Source: CAZOVK01 sp964583165
GTDB taxonomy: Bacteria; Bacillota; Clostridia; Lachnospirales; WRAX01
DNA length: 15,514 bases
NCBI GenBank assembly: GCA_964583165.1
Contig: CAZOVK010000053.1
Location: 1-15,514, forward strand
Direction: 5' to 3'
Made by a program: the position numbers and the translations under genes
The notes under the pieces: generated by a model
The model's input: the letters and a program-made list of their open reading frames with translations, nothing else
Databases searched by the model: none
What the model was told of the DNA's origin: nothing
In this document: in pieces, positions 1 to 7,411 of the stretch
Numbering within the stretch: the stretch's first letter is position 1
How the letters are laid out: the number at the start of each line of letters is the position of its first letter

Positions 1-40
1 GATTACAAGTCAGCTGCTCTGCCAATTGAGCTATATCGGC
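1..40 (-). tRNA. tRNA-Thr (UGU), partial, 5' portion only
   Basis: Read on the minus strand, the first 40 nt form the 5' part of a tRNA. The acceptor 5' strand is GCCGATA, followed by TA, a D-stem GCTC/GAGC around a loop with GG, then anticodon-stem strand GCTGA and loop C-T-TGT-A-A. Positions 34-36 are TGT, so it decodes ACA/ACN threonine codons. The 3' half of the anticodon arm, the T-arm and the acceptor 3' strand lie beyond the window edge, so I cannot judge whether CCA is encoded or whether more tRNAs follow. A consensus promoter sits just upstream at 60-88. Confidence 0.93.
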
Positions 41-59
41 GCTTGAACCAACGAAAATG

Positions 60-88
60 ATTATATCGCATTTGGATTCATTTGTCAA
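60..88 (-). promoter_or_regulatory. consensus sigma-70/A promoter for the tRNA-Thr gene
   Basis: On the minus strand the -35 TTGACA (83-88) and -10 TATAAT (60-65) are both perfect consensus hexamers with a 17-nt spacer (66-82). Transcription should start near position 53, about 13 nt before the mature tRNA 5' end at 40. A perfect promoter is typical of stable RNA genes. Confidence 0.9.
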
Positions 89-155
89 TACCTTTTTGCA
101 AACTTTTTAGAAAAATTTTGTCGGTTTAGCGGGAAGGCTGTTATACATAGATAGA

Positions 156-189
156 GTTAGTGGCGGCGGGTTACCCAACCGCCACTAAC
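156..189 (-). terminator. strong hairpin at the 3' end of the GPH/uxaC operon, no U-tract
   Basis: Arms 156-166 (GTTAGTGGCGG) and 179-189 pair perfectly over 11 bp. The loop region can add an inner GGG/CCC stem (168-170 with 174-176). It starts 22 nt past the stop of the symporter gene and separates the operon from the tRNA promoter. On the minus strand the stem is followed by TCTATCTATG rather than a T-run, so classical intrinsic termination is not certain. It may act as a Rho-linked or 3'-end-stabilising structure. Confidence 0.65.
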
Positions 190-210
190 CATATAAATCA
201 ATCCAAAGAA

Positions 211-1725
211 TTATGCCTTAACGGGCTTCTTTGAAGCAGAAGCTTTGATTTCTGCAATCTTCGCCTGAATCTCTACCATCTTCTCTTTGTTAAGCGGATA
301 GTACTTCATAGCGACAAGGTTACAAGCCCAGCCGATAAGCGGCATACCACAATAGCAAATCAAAGTAATCATAAAGATAGCGGAGCTATAGGGTGTTGTG
401 TTGTCGGGCTGAACTGTTGTGAAACCGATTGACGCAAGGAACAGACCCACTATCATGGCGCTAAGTGACGAAATAACCTTGTCAACGAAGCTGAACAGCG
501 TACCCATAAGACCGGGAACGTACTTGCCCGAGCGGTATGTTTCATAGTCAGCACAGTCGGCGGTCATCGGGATAACGATGTTGCCGGAGATGCCCGCGAA
601 ACCGGACGTAGCTGTTCTAAGCGCGATAAACGCCAATGTGAAGAAGTTAAGGCCTTGCATAAGGTCAGTCGGCTTGCCGAAAATGAGCAAGAAGAACATC
701 AGAACCGTAGAAATCATAGCGCCGTATGTACCGAAGAGCAACGCTTTCTTCTGCCCCATGCGAGAAGCGACGAGTCGCATACCCAAAACAGTGAAAATTA
801 CTGTCGGAACCAGCGTAATCAAGCCCATCGTGCCACTTGCCGAATAGTTGCCGCAGACGATACCGAACAGCATAACAGCAACAACCGTGTTGCTCATGAT
901 ACCCATGAACAATTTATCAGTCGAAGCTGCAATAACCAACATCTGGATAGCGCGGTTGCTTTTAAGAACATGCCAGTAATCTTTGAATGTGATTTTTTCG
1001 GCGTTACCAAGACCGTAGAACTCGGGGCGGTCTTTGCGCCATAGGCCAACAATAGCCAAACACGCGAAAACCAATGAAATAACAGCACAGATTGCCCACA
1101 GTGTCATGAACAAATCGGGGTTAGTAAGACCGCTTGCCATTGTGCCGTCAGCCTTAGTTGTACGGAACATCGGTTCAAGCACGCTCGGAACCAACATCAT
1201 ACCACCGGTCATGATGATACCGTTGAAGATGGAGTCAAAGATAGCGAATGTCGGGCGTTGTTTGGGGTCGTTTGTCATACATGTTTGAGCAGACTTCGTT
1301 ACTACGCATTGGCATGTATAACCGATGATATACAGTGCGTAAATCACGACATAGAACACGAGGCGCCCAACCTGTCCGTCTGACGAGGGAATTACATGTG
1401 TAAATTTGTAGAGGATAAAGCTTGTTACCATCAAAATCAGATTGCCGATAAGGATAAACGGGCGGTTCTTGCCGAATTTACCGTTGGTTTTGTCAACGAT
1501 ATAGCCGATAATTGGGTCGGTCACACCATCAAAGATACGCATAGCCATAGCGAGCGTAGACACTAGCACGACGCCTAAGCCCACAATACCTGTTGCATAG
1601 TACGTAACATACATCATGGCCAGCATGTAGATGTTCGTCGAGGTGTTGTTCAGCGCGTAAAAAGCGATTTCCCATGTTTTCGCGCGGTGCATACCGGCGG
1701 GTAAGCTTTCTGTTTGCTTACTCAT
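211..1725 (-). CDS. GPH-family (glycoside-pentoside-hexuronide) sugar:cation symporter
   Basis: A 504-residue integral membrane transporter of the major facilitator superfamily, expected to have about 12 helices and to couple uptake of a glycoside, pentoside or hexuronide to H+ or Na+. The family signature is clear: an R-x-F-D-G-V-T-D-P-I-x-G stretch at about residues 62-74, followed by a D-x-T-x-G-K-x-G-x-x-R-P loop. The C-terminus is a short lysine-rich cytoplasmic tail. I chose the start at 1725 because AAAGGGGATT precedes this ATG at good spacing. The upstream in-frame ATG at 1767 has no ribosome binding site. It is the last gene of the operon, 54 nt after uxaC, so the likely cargo is a hexuronide or hexuronate. 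Substrate cannot be read from sequence: glucuronide (UidB-like), xyloside or other glycosides are all possible. Confidence 0.9.
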   Translation of the reverse strand: MSKQTESLPAGMHRAKTWEIAFYALNNTSTNIYMLAMMYVTYYATGIVGLGVVLVSTLAMAMRIFDGVTDPIIGYIVDKTNGKFGKNRPFILIGNLILMVTSFILYKFTHVIPSSDGQVGRLVFYVVIYALYIIGYTCQCVVTKSAQTCMTNDPKQRPTFAIFDSIFNGIIMTGGMMLVPSVLEPMFRTTKADGTMASGLTNPDLFMTLWAICAVISLVFACLAIVGLWRKDRPEFYGLGNAEKITFKDYWHVLKSNRAIQMLVIAASTDKLFMGIMSNTVVAVMLFGIVCGNYSASGTMGLITLVPTVIFTVLGMRLVASRMGQKKALLFGTYGAMISTVLMFFLLIFGKPTDLMQGLNFFTLAFIALRTATSGFAGISGNIVIPMTADCADYETYRSGKYVPGLMGTLFSFVDKVISSLSAMIVGLFLASIGFTTVQPDNTTPYSSAIFMITLICYCGMPLIGWACNLVAMKYYPLNKEKMVEIQAKIAEIKASASKKPVKA

Positions 1726-1779
1726 TTTTAATCCCCTTTCGTTTCGCGTATTGTTATATGTGCTCAACGCCTAGTACAC

Positions 1780-3180
1780 TTAGATACCGAAGTAAACCTT
1801 AGCGTTGTTGTAGCAGATGTCCTGTATGAGCGCCCCCGCGCGCTTGATGTCAGCGGGGTATTCACCGTTTTCTATCCAGCCGCCAATGAGTTCACAGAGA
1901 ATGCGGCGGAAGTATTCGTGGCGCGCATAACTCAGAAAACTGCGACTGTCCGTGAGCATACCGATGAAGTTGCCGAGTATGCCGAGGTTCGCAAGACTCG
2001 TCATTTGCTCAATCATGCCTGTTTTTGTGTCGTTAAACCACCATGCGCTACCGTGCTGAACTTTGCCACGTATGCCCGCGCCTTGAAACGCGTTCATAAC
2101 ACTAACTATAGCGGCGTTATCGGCGGCGTTCAAGCTGTAAATAATGGTTTTAGGCAAAATCTCGTTCTTGTACAGGCAATCGAGCAGTTGCGCCAGAGCC
2201 GCGTTGCAGTTCGCCGTGTTAATCGCGTCAAAACCCGTGTCTGCGCCGAGTTTCTCATACATCGCGCTGTTTGGGTTTCGCAAGCAGTTGAAGTGAATCT
2301 GCATAGCCCAGCCCATGCGCGTATACTCGCCCGCCGCAAAAACTGTCATGGCCGTTTTGAAGATTTCTGCTTCTTCTACCGTAATGCTTTGACCGTTAAG
2401 TGCCTTTTGGTATACAACTTCAACGGCTTCTTCATCGGCCTTACGATAACACAGATAGTCCATACCGTGGTCAGAAGCTCGGCAGCCCATTTCGGCGAAA
2501 TGTGCCATTCTCATCCGCAAAGCCGTTTTGAGGGCTTCAACAGATGTAAGCGCAACGCCTGTCACAGCCGCTAACTTGTCGATATTTTCGCGCCAGATAG
2601 GTTTGTCGATATTTACAACCTTATCGGGGCGGAAAGACGGCGCGACAGTCAGTCCGCTGATGTTCGCGTCCTTAATCGCCTTATGCCATTCGAGAGTATC
2701 TGTCGGGTCATCAGTCGTGCCTATGAAACGGACATTACTCTTTTCAACCAACCCGCGTACAGACAAACCGCTCTCTTTGAGCTTCGCCGAACAGACTTCC
2801 CAAACCTCGTCGGCCGTTTCAGCATTCAACGCGCCCGTATAGCCGAAATAATTCCTAAGCTCCAAATGGCACCAATGATACATCGGGTTCCCGACGGCAC
2901 GTTCCAATGCCGCCGCGAAGTGACGAAACTTCTCAATATCGGGCGCGTTACCCGTGATATAATGCTCGTCAACGCCATTCGCCCTCATCATGCGCCACTT
3001 GTAATGGTCGCCCTCCAACCACATCTGCGTAATGTTCTCGAAATGTCTGTCTTCGGCGATTTCTTTGGGGTTAATGTGACAGTGATAGTCAATAATGGGC
3101 ATTTTTGCCGCGTAGTCATGGTATAATTCTTGGGCTATCGGACTGCTCAAAAGGAAATTCTTATCCATAAAGTTCTTCAT
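1780..3180 (-). CDS. uxaC: glucuronate isomerase (uronate isomerase)
   Basis: Interconverts D-glucuronate with D-fructuronate and D-galacturonate with D-tagaturonate in the cytoplasm, the entry step of hexuronate catabolism. The 466 residues match the usual family length. The N-terminus carries the metal-site motif D-Y-H-C-H-I-N-P (His33, His35) of the amidohydrolase-like TIM barrel. The C-terminal part has the characteristic H-G-S-A-W-W-F-N-D stretch and L-T-D-S-R-S-F-L-S-Y-x-R-H-E-Y-F-R-R-I-L block. The ATG at 3180 follows AGGAGAG at normal spacing, and another ATG four codons in is less likely. It lies 11 nt after the preceding TIM-barrel gene, so it is co-transcribed. The next steps of the standard pathway (UxuB/UxuA or UxaB/UxaA, KDG kinase and aldolase) are not in the window. 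Confidence 0.96.
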   Translation of the reverse strand: MKNFMDKNFLLSSPIAQELYHDYAAKMPIIDYHCHINPKEIAEDRHFENITQMWLEGDHYKWRMMRANGVDEHYITGNAPDIEKFRHFAAALERAVGNPMYHWCHLELRNYFGYTGALNAETADEVWEVCSAKLKESGLSVRGLVEKSNVRFIGTTDDPTDTLEWHKAIKDANISGLTVAPSFRPDKVVNIDKPIWRENIDKLAAVTGVALTSVEALKTALRMRMAHFAEMGCRASDHGMDYLCYRKADEEAVEVVYQKALNGQSITVEEAEIFKTAMTVFAAGEYTRMGWAMQIHFNCLRNPNSAMYEKLGADTGFDAINTANCNAALAQLLDCLYKNEILPKTIIYSLNAADNAAIVSVMNAFQGAGIRGKVQHGSAWWFNDTKTGMIEQMTSLANLGILGNFIGMLTDSRSFLSYARHEYFRRILCELIGGWIENGEYPADIKRAGALIQDICYNNAKVYFGI

Positions 3181-3191
3181 GCTCTCTCCTA

Positions 3192-4052
3192 TTAGAACCA
3201 GCTTTCAAAGCCCATTTTCTTCAAATTGTCACGGCTGATGGCCAGACTCTCAAACGGGTCAAGCCCATAAGTCGCGTCCTGCTCAATGAGGAAGTATTCG
3301 CTGCCGCTTTCAAGACCGACTTCGATAATCTCCTTCATCGGGAGGTTGCCCTCGCCTACTTCTGCGAACTGAACCACGTCAGAGAACGCCTTCATGAACG
3401 CTTCCATGTTGAAACCACCCTGCGGCATCTGAACCGTGCCGATGCGGTAGTCTTTCAGGTGTAACAGGCTGATTCTGCCTGCGTATGCCTTGATAACCTC
3501 AACAGGGTTAGCGCCGCCGCGTTGAATCCAGTGAACGTCCAGCTCGAAGCCCATGTGCTTTGTGGAGTTCTTAATGATGTCAAGTAAATACTCGCCGTCA
3601 TGCTTCTGGAATTCTACATGGTGGTTGTGGTAATACAGCGCAATACCATGCTCCGCAAGTCTTTCAGCCATTGCGTCAGCGCGTTGAACGAACTCCAGAA
3701 CCTTCTCGCGGCTACCCATACACGTCAGCGGCATCATGCCAATACGTAGGAAGTTGCAATTAAGCGCCTTGCAATCGCCAACAATCTTATCAAAGTCTGT
3801 CGCGAGTGTTTCGCCGGGCATACCCGGCATCATGGGTTCAACCGTAGCAGATAACGCCGCGACCTTAATGCCGAACTCGTCACAAGCCCTTTTAATCTCG
3901 GCGACGTTTTCGGGTGTCATCTCAACTTGGCTGATTTCAACACAGTGAAAGCCCATCTCTGCAAGCTTTTTGAGCGCTTCATACGCGCCCATCTCGGCGA
4001 CTTTTCGCGCTAACATCATCATCTGAACGCCGATTAAGCCTTTTTTGCTCAT
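3192..4052 (-). CDS. sugar phosphate isomerase/epimerase family TIM-barrel protein (AP_endonuc_2-like)
   Basis: A 286-residue protein of the xylose-isomerase-like TIM-barrel superfamily, which includes IolE, IolI, hydroxypyruvate isomerase, D-tagatose/psicose 3-epimerases and C-deglycosidases. Likely divalent-metal ligands are spread in the usual order: Y-Y-H-N-H-H-V-E-F (142-148), E-L-D-V-H-W (170-175), H-L-K-D-Y (198-202), V-G-E-G (232-235) and the late E-Q-D (257-259). The start at 4052 follows a near-perfect AAGGAGGT site. Extension to an ATG at 4112 would run into the upstream gene and is rejected. It sits 10 nt after a Gfo/Idh/MocA gene and 11 nt before uxaC. The exact reaction is unknown; isomerisation, epimerisation, dehydration or beta-elimination are all known in this fold. 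Confidence 0.85.
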   Translation of the reverse strand: MSKKGLIGVQMMMLARKVAEMGAYEALKKLAEMGFHCVEISQVEMTPENVAEIKRACDEFGIKVAALSATVEPMMPGMPGETLATDFDKIVGDCKALNCNFLRIGMMPLTCMGSREKVLEFVQRADAMAERLAEHGIALYYHNHHVEFQKHDGEYLLDIIKNSTKHMGFELDVHWIQRGGANPVEVIKAYAGRISLLHLKDYRIGTVQMPQGGFNMEAFMKAFSDVVQFAEVGEGNLPMKEIIEVGLESGSEYFLIEQDATYGLDPFESLAISRDNLKKMGFESWF

Positions 4053-4062
4053 ATTTACCTCC

Positions 4063-5052
4063 TTAATACTCGACAGCGTGGTTCGCGTCACTGCTCTTGC
4101 GTATCGCGTCAATCATCTTTATAGAAGGAACGCCCTCGCACGCGTGAATGTATTTGTCATCATTGTTGCTTAAACTGTTGTAGAAATCGTGAATCGTTGT
4201 CATGTGGCTCGCGCCATAGTAGAATTTTACACCCGGCAATCTGTCATCACGACAAATCTCCTCTGAAGTTTCTTCGCCGTTCTTGTAGAGCGCGTTATCA
4301 CGTATCGAGAACTCCGCGTTTTCAAGCGTAACTTGAACCTCAACATCACAATTCTTGCTGTTTGCGATAGTGCCGAAGAACAGACCGTGCGCGCCGTTTT
4401 CAAACTGAATGACGGCAGTTGCTGTGTCCTCAACTTGAACGCCCCACTCCATAAGCTGTGAAATCGTGCCGCGAATGGTTTTCGGTGTTCCCGCAAAGTA
4501 TTGCATTAAATCGAGCGTGTGAATCGTCTGGTTAATCATTACGCCGCCGCCCGCTTCGGGCATAGTGCCGCGCCATGTTGCCGCGCGGTAATATTCAGCC
4601 GAACGTTGCCAGCAGACGATGGCTTTAACGCCAGTGACCTTGCCATACTCACCCGAATCGATAATCTGTTTGAGCCTTGCGACACTTTTGTTGTTGCGAT
4701 TCTGCAAGCACAACCCAAAACGCAAGTTCGGATATGCGCGTTCTAGTTCTGCGAATTTCTCGGCTTCTTCTGTATCGAGCGCCAGCGGTTTTTCACAGAA
4801 CACATGAACGCCCGCTTCGGCCGCCTTAACAGCTATCGGATAATGAAGCCAGTGTGGCAAGCAGATGTGAATAACATCGGGCTTATCTGCCGCAAAGAGT
4901 TCATCTACACTCGAATAGAACGGTACCTCCGGCACTAAATCACGCTTGGCTTCATTGCTATCAACAACCGAAAGCTCCACGTTTTCCATTGCCTTCAAAA
5001 TCGGTATATGTATATGTGAAATATCGCCTAATCCAATTACGGCAACTTTCAT
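4063..5052 (-). CDS. Gfo/Idh/MocA family NAD(P)-dependent oxidoreductase (329 aa)
   Basis: A cytoplasmic sugar/cyclitol dehydrogenase-type enzyme. The N-terminal Rossmann fold starts M-K-V-A-V-I-G-L-G-D, so the third glycine of the usual G-x-G-x-x-G is replaced in this short loop. The family catalytic lysine is in C-E-K-P (Lys88). The C-terminal substrate domain has G-G-G-V-M-I-N-Q-T-I-H-T-L-D-L, placing the conserved active-site His at about 178 and Asp at about 181. The ATG at 5052 follows AAGAAAGGGT. It is 14 nt downstream of a second, clearly different member of the same family (401 aa), so the pair probably carries out two redox steps in one pathway, for example oxidation and later re-reduction of the same carbon. 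Substrate is not predictable from sequence. Confidence 0.9.
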   Translation of the reverse strand: MKVAVIGLGDISHIHIPILKAMENVELSVVDSNEAKRDLVPEVPFYSSVDELFAADKPDVIHICLPHWLHYPIAVKAAEAGVHVFCEKPLALDTEEAEKFAELERAYPNLRFGLCLQNRNNKSVARLKQIIDSGEYGKVTGVKAIVCWQRSAEYYRAATWRGTMPEAGGGVMINQTIHTLDLMQYFAGTPKTIRGTISQLMEWGVQVEDTATAVIQFENGAHGLFFGTIANSKNCDVEVQVTLENAEFSIRDNALYKNGEETSEEICRDDRLPGVKFYYGASHMTTIHDFYNSLSNNDDKYIHACEGVPSIKMIDAIRKSSDANHAVEY

Positions 5053-5066
5053 TATTTTACCCTTTC

Positions 5067-6272
5067 TTAGCCGCGCGTCGGGAATTTACCTTCCTCTTCA
5101 ATGCGCTTGTTCAATTCAGTAAGGTAAACTTCCTCATTGACAGGCATTTCAACTTCCTTGCCGAGCCAGCTCGACAGAAGCATCGCGTTCGCAAGTTCAA
5201 CGCCGTTGATACCGTCGGAACCGGGCGCAAGCAGCGGCGAACCCGTGAGTATATGCAACGCGAAATTCTCCATAACAGTAAGGTGCTGTGCGCCCCAACC
5301 GTCTGTATTCTCAAATGTCTCAACTGTCATAAGGTCACTGGAACCACCGGCCGCGTTGCCCATGGTCAGACGCATAACGTCCATCATACTCATGCCCGAG
5401 TTCATCTCTGTTTCAGATTTCTTCAAGCGGTAAACAGTAGCCTTTTGGCTGTTCTCAACAACGATTTTACCCTTTTCAAGGTCGATTTCAAGTCTGTCAG
5501 TGCCGATTGGGTCGTGTGTGCATGTGATGAACACGCCTGTAGCGCCGTTTTCAAACTCCATGACAGCTGTCACGTCGTTGTCAACTATAATATCGCGGTG
5601 TGCGCCGCAAATAATCTTCGCATACATCTTCTTGGGCATACCACAAATCCACTGGAAGAGGTCAAGCTGATGAGGGGCTTGGTTTACAAGCACGCCGCCG
5701 CCTTCTCCGCCCCATGTCGCACGCCATTCGCTCTGCTGATAATAGCTGTCAGGTCTCCACCATGAATTGATAATCCAGTTGGCGCGGCGGAGTTCGCCCA
5801 GTTCGCCAGACGCAACGATTTCACGCAGACGTTGATAAAGCTTATTCGTGCGTTGGTTAAACATAATCCCAAACGTGACCTCGGGGTGCTTCTCCGCGCA
5901 TTCGTTCATTTCGCGCACTGCCTTTGTATACACGCCCGCGGGCTTCTCTCCCAGAACGTGAATGCCGTGCTCCATCGCGTAAATCGCCATTTCGGTATGG
6001 TCGTAGTGGGGTACGCAAGTCACAATCGCGTCAACATTACCCGACGCAATCATGTCCTTGTAGTTGTCATAAAACGGTACGTTCGGGTATCTCTCCGCGC
6101 ACATGGCCTTGACCTTGGGGTCGTTGTCGCAAAGAGCGCCACACGAAACGTGGTCAGGCGCTTGCGGTACGGGCATCCCCGGGAAGAAACCCTTTGCCGT
6201 GCCTGTCAAAAAGCCCGCGTAAGCACCGCCCTGTGCCCCGATACCGATAATACCCAGTCTAATTTTGTCCAT
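5067..6272 (-). CDS. Gfo/Idh/MocA family NAD(P)-dependent oxidoreductase (401 aa)
   Basis: The second dinucleotide-dependent oxidoreductase of the operon. It begins I-R-L-G-I-I-G-I-G-A-Q-G-G with a full G-x-G-x-x-G nucleotide motif. The catalytic lysine lies in L-G-E-K-P (Lys110), and G-G-G-V-L-V-N-Q-A-P-H-Q-L-D-L gives the active-site His201. Extra length compared with its neighbour comes from an insert after the first strand (about residues 20-42) and a longer C-terminal domain. The ATG at 6272 follows AAGAAAGGAT. It lies 15 nt after the first TIM-barrel gene. The family includes inositol dehydrogenase, glucose-fructose oxidoreductase, 3-keto-glycoside-forming enzymes and glycoside hydrolases of GH4/GH109-like mechanism. 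The sequence alone does not separate these. Confidence 0.9.
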   Translation of the reverse strand: MDKIRLGIIGIGAQGGAYAGFLTGTAKGFFPGMPVPQAPDHVSCGALCDNDPKVKAMCAERYPNVPFYDNYKDMIASGNVDAIVTCVPHYDHTEMAIYAMEHGIHVLGEKPAGVYTKAVREMNECAEKHPEVTFGIMFNQRTNKLYQRLREIVASGELGELRRANWIINSWWRPDSYYQQSEWRATWGGEGGGVLVNQAPHQLDLFQWICGMPKKMYAKIICGAHRDIIVDNDVTAVMEFENGATGVFITCTHDPIGTDRLEIDLEKGKIVVENSQKATVYRLKKSETEMNSGMSMMDVMRLTMGNAAGGSSDLMTVETFENTDGWGAQHLTVMENFALHILTGSPLLAPGSDGINGVELANAMLLSSWLGKEVEMPVNEEVYLTELNKRIEEEGKFPTRG

Positions 6273-6287
6273 AATACCAATCCTTTC

Positions 6288-7184
6288 TTATTTATAGCTG
6301 ACTTTGAGTGACGTGAGAATATTGCATAACGCGTTATACTGCATTCTGTACCCATCCGCGCCGTTTTTTGCGAGGTTTTCCTTTATTATCTGCTCCGCGC
6401 CCTCTTTTTCGAGCGCCTGCAAACCCGCGAACAATACCAAATGTGGTTCAAGCGTCAAAAAACCGCGATAGCCAGCGCTTATCGCCATTTGGAGTATTTC
6501 CGCAATACAGCCCTCGCCTGTTCCGCAAAGAACGTTTTGGCTTGAGTGTGAAACTGCGTCTTTAATATGTATATACACAACGTAATCTTTGAGTAAAGCC
6601 CAGCATTCAAGCGGTTTTTCGCCGCATTGCACGAAATTCGCGAAGTCAAACGCCAGTTTGAGGTTCTGAGAATCAACAGTCTTTACAATGTCAGCGCAAC
6701 GCTCTTTCGTATCGCCGTAGATGTCCTTTTCATTCTCATGAATCAGAACCACGCCATATTTTTCGGCAATTTCGGCGAACAGCTTAATTTTCGCAATAAC
6801 GTTTTCACGGCACTCCTCATGCTTACCTTTCGGCACAAAAAAGCTGAACACGCGAATATACTTACAGTCAAGTAAGTTTGCAGCCTTACAGAGTACCTCC
6901 AGTTGCTTCGTCTGCCTTACAAACCCCTCTTCGTCCGTTATCTCAACCTTACCTATCGGGCTGCCAATACTGGACACCTTGATTTGGGCGGCTTTCAAGC
7001 GCGGAATAATCCCGTTTTCTATTTCATTCAACGAAAACTCCGCAATATTTTTACCGTCCACGGTTCTAAGCGATATGTACTCCATGCCTAATTCACGAAC
7101 CACCGAGAGTTGCACATCAAAGCTTTCGCTTATCTCATCGGAGAATCCCGATACAATCACAAATGCGTCTTCTGCCAAAAACAT
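6288..7184 (-). CDS. sugar phosphate isomerase/epimerase family TIM-barrel protein, first gene of the uronate operon
   Basis: About 298 residues, the same xylose-isomerase-like TIM-barrel superfamily as the gene at 3192-4052 but only distantly similar. Likely metal ligands are Glu150 in H-E-N-E, Asp180 in F-D-F-A-N-F, His206 in H-I-K-D-A and Glu246 in L-E-P-H-L. This is the classic Glu-Asp-His-Glu pattern of IolE/IolI- and epimerase-type enzymes. The start is ambiguous. The AAAGGGGAG Shine-Dalgarno abuts the ATG at 7184, too close for good use. The TTG two codons later (7178) has about 8 nt spacing and may be the true start. It leads the six-gene operon, with a promoter candidate at 7261-7289 and an operator-like repeat at 7210-7228. 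Confidence 0.85.
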   Translation of the reverse strand: MFLAEDAFVIVSGFSDEISESFDVQLSVVRELGMEYISLRTVDGKNIAEFSLNEIENGIIPRLKAAQIKVSSIGSPIGKVEITDEEGFVRQTKQLEVLCKAANLLDCKYIRVFSFFVPKGKHEECRENVIAKIKLFAEIAEKYGVVLIHENEKDIYGDTKERCADIVKTVDSQNLKLAFDFANFVQCGEKPLECWALLKDYVVYIHIKDAVSHSSQNVLCGTGEGCIAEILQMAISAGYRGFLTLEPHLVLFAGLQALEKEGAEQIIKENLAKNGADGYRMQYNALCNILTSLKVSYK

Positions 7185-7209
7185 CTCCCCTTTCGCTCTG
7201 CTCTTTATG

Positions 7210-7228
7210 CGTTTTGCATATGAAAACG
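7210..7228. promoter_or_regulatory. operator-like inverted repeat upstream of the uronate operon
   Basis: CGTTTT (7210-7215) and AAAACG (7223-7228) are perfect inverted arms separated by 7 nt containing CATATG. The repeat lies about 26 nt before the ATG of the first gene and downstream of the predicted transcription start, a position suited to a repressor of the LacI or GntR type. TGAAAACG in the right arm also resembles half of a CcpA catabolite site, but the second half does not match. Confidence 0.4.
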
Positions 7229-7260
7229 GGTAATGACGTGTGATTATTATTGCTATTGCT

Positions 7261-7289
7261 ATATTATCAGTTTAGGCGCATATTTTGAA
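7261..7289 (-). promoter_or_regulatory. candidate promoter of the six-gene uronate operon
   Basis: On the minus strand TTCAAA (7284-7289) and TAATAT (7261-7266) are 17 nt apart, and a TGn extended -10 element immediately precedes the -10. The -35 matches consensus at only 4 of 6 positions, so the promoter is probably moderate and regulated. Transcription would begin near 7254, leaving a leader of about 70 nt that includes the inverted repeat at 7210-7228. Confidence 0.45.
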
Positions 7290-7358
7290 TTGGATAAATT
7301 GCTTGAAACATTGTAATACTTGCGATTGCTAAAAATTACAATGATGAGCAACCCCAAT

Positions 7359-7390
7359 AAAAAAACAGGGGAGCATTTTCATTCCCCTGT
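7359..7390 (-). terminator. Rho-independent terminator of the PTS/SIS operon
   Basis: On the minus strand the hairpin arms are 7383-7390 (ACAGGGGA) and 7365-7372 (TCCCCTGT), an 8-bp perfect stem with a 10-nt loop. It is followed directly by a T-run (7359-7365). It starts 22 nt after the stop of the SIS-domain gene and insulates the PTS operon from the uronate operon promoter that follows. It is the only hairpin in the window with a classical U-tract. Confidence 0.92.
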
Positions 7391-7411
7391 CAGATAGCGT
7401 TTGAAGAAATT

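Noticed and set aside
1918..2574. 218-codon open frame on the plus strand inside uxaC
   Set aside because: It is antisense to a clear full-length uxaC, has no family resemblance, no ribosome binding site that I can see, and an arginine/histidine-rich composition typical of a codon shadow.
4989..5765. 258-codon open frame on the plus strand inside the 401-aa oxidoreductase gene
   Set aside because: A mirror frame of a well-supported gene; it crosses the gene boundary and shows no recognisable domain or promoter.
7221..7234. CcpA catabolite-response (cre) site
   Set aside because: TGAAAACG fits the left half, but the right half GGTAAT does not match the consensus, so it is listed only as part of the inverted repeat.
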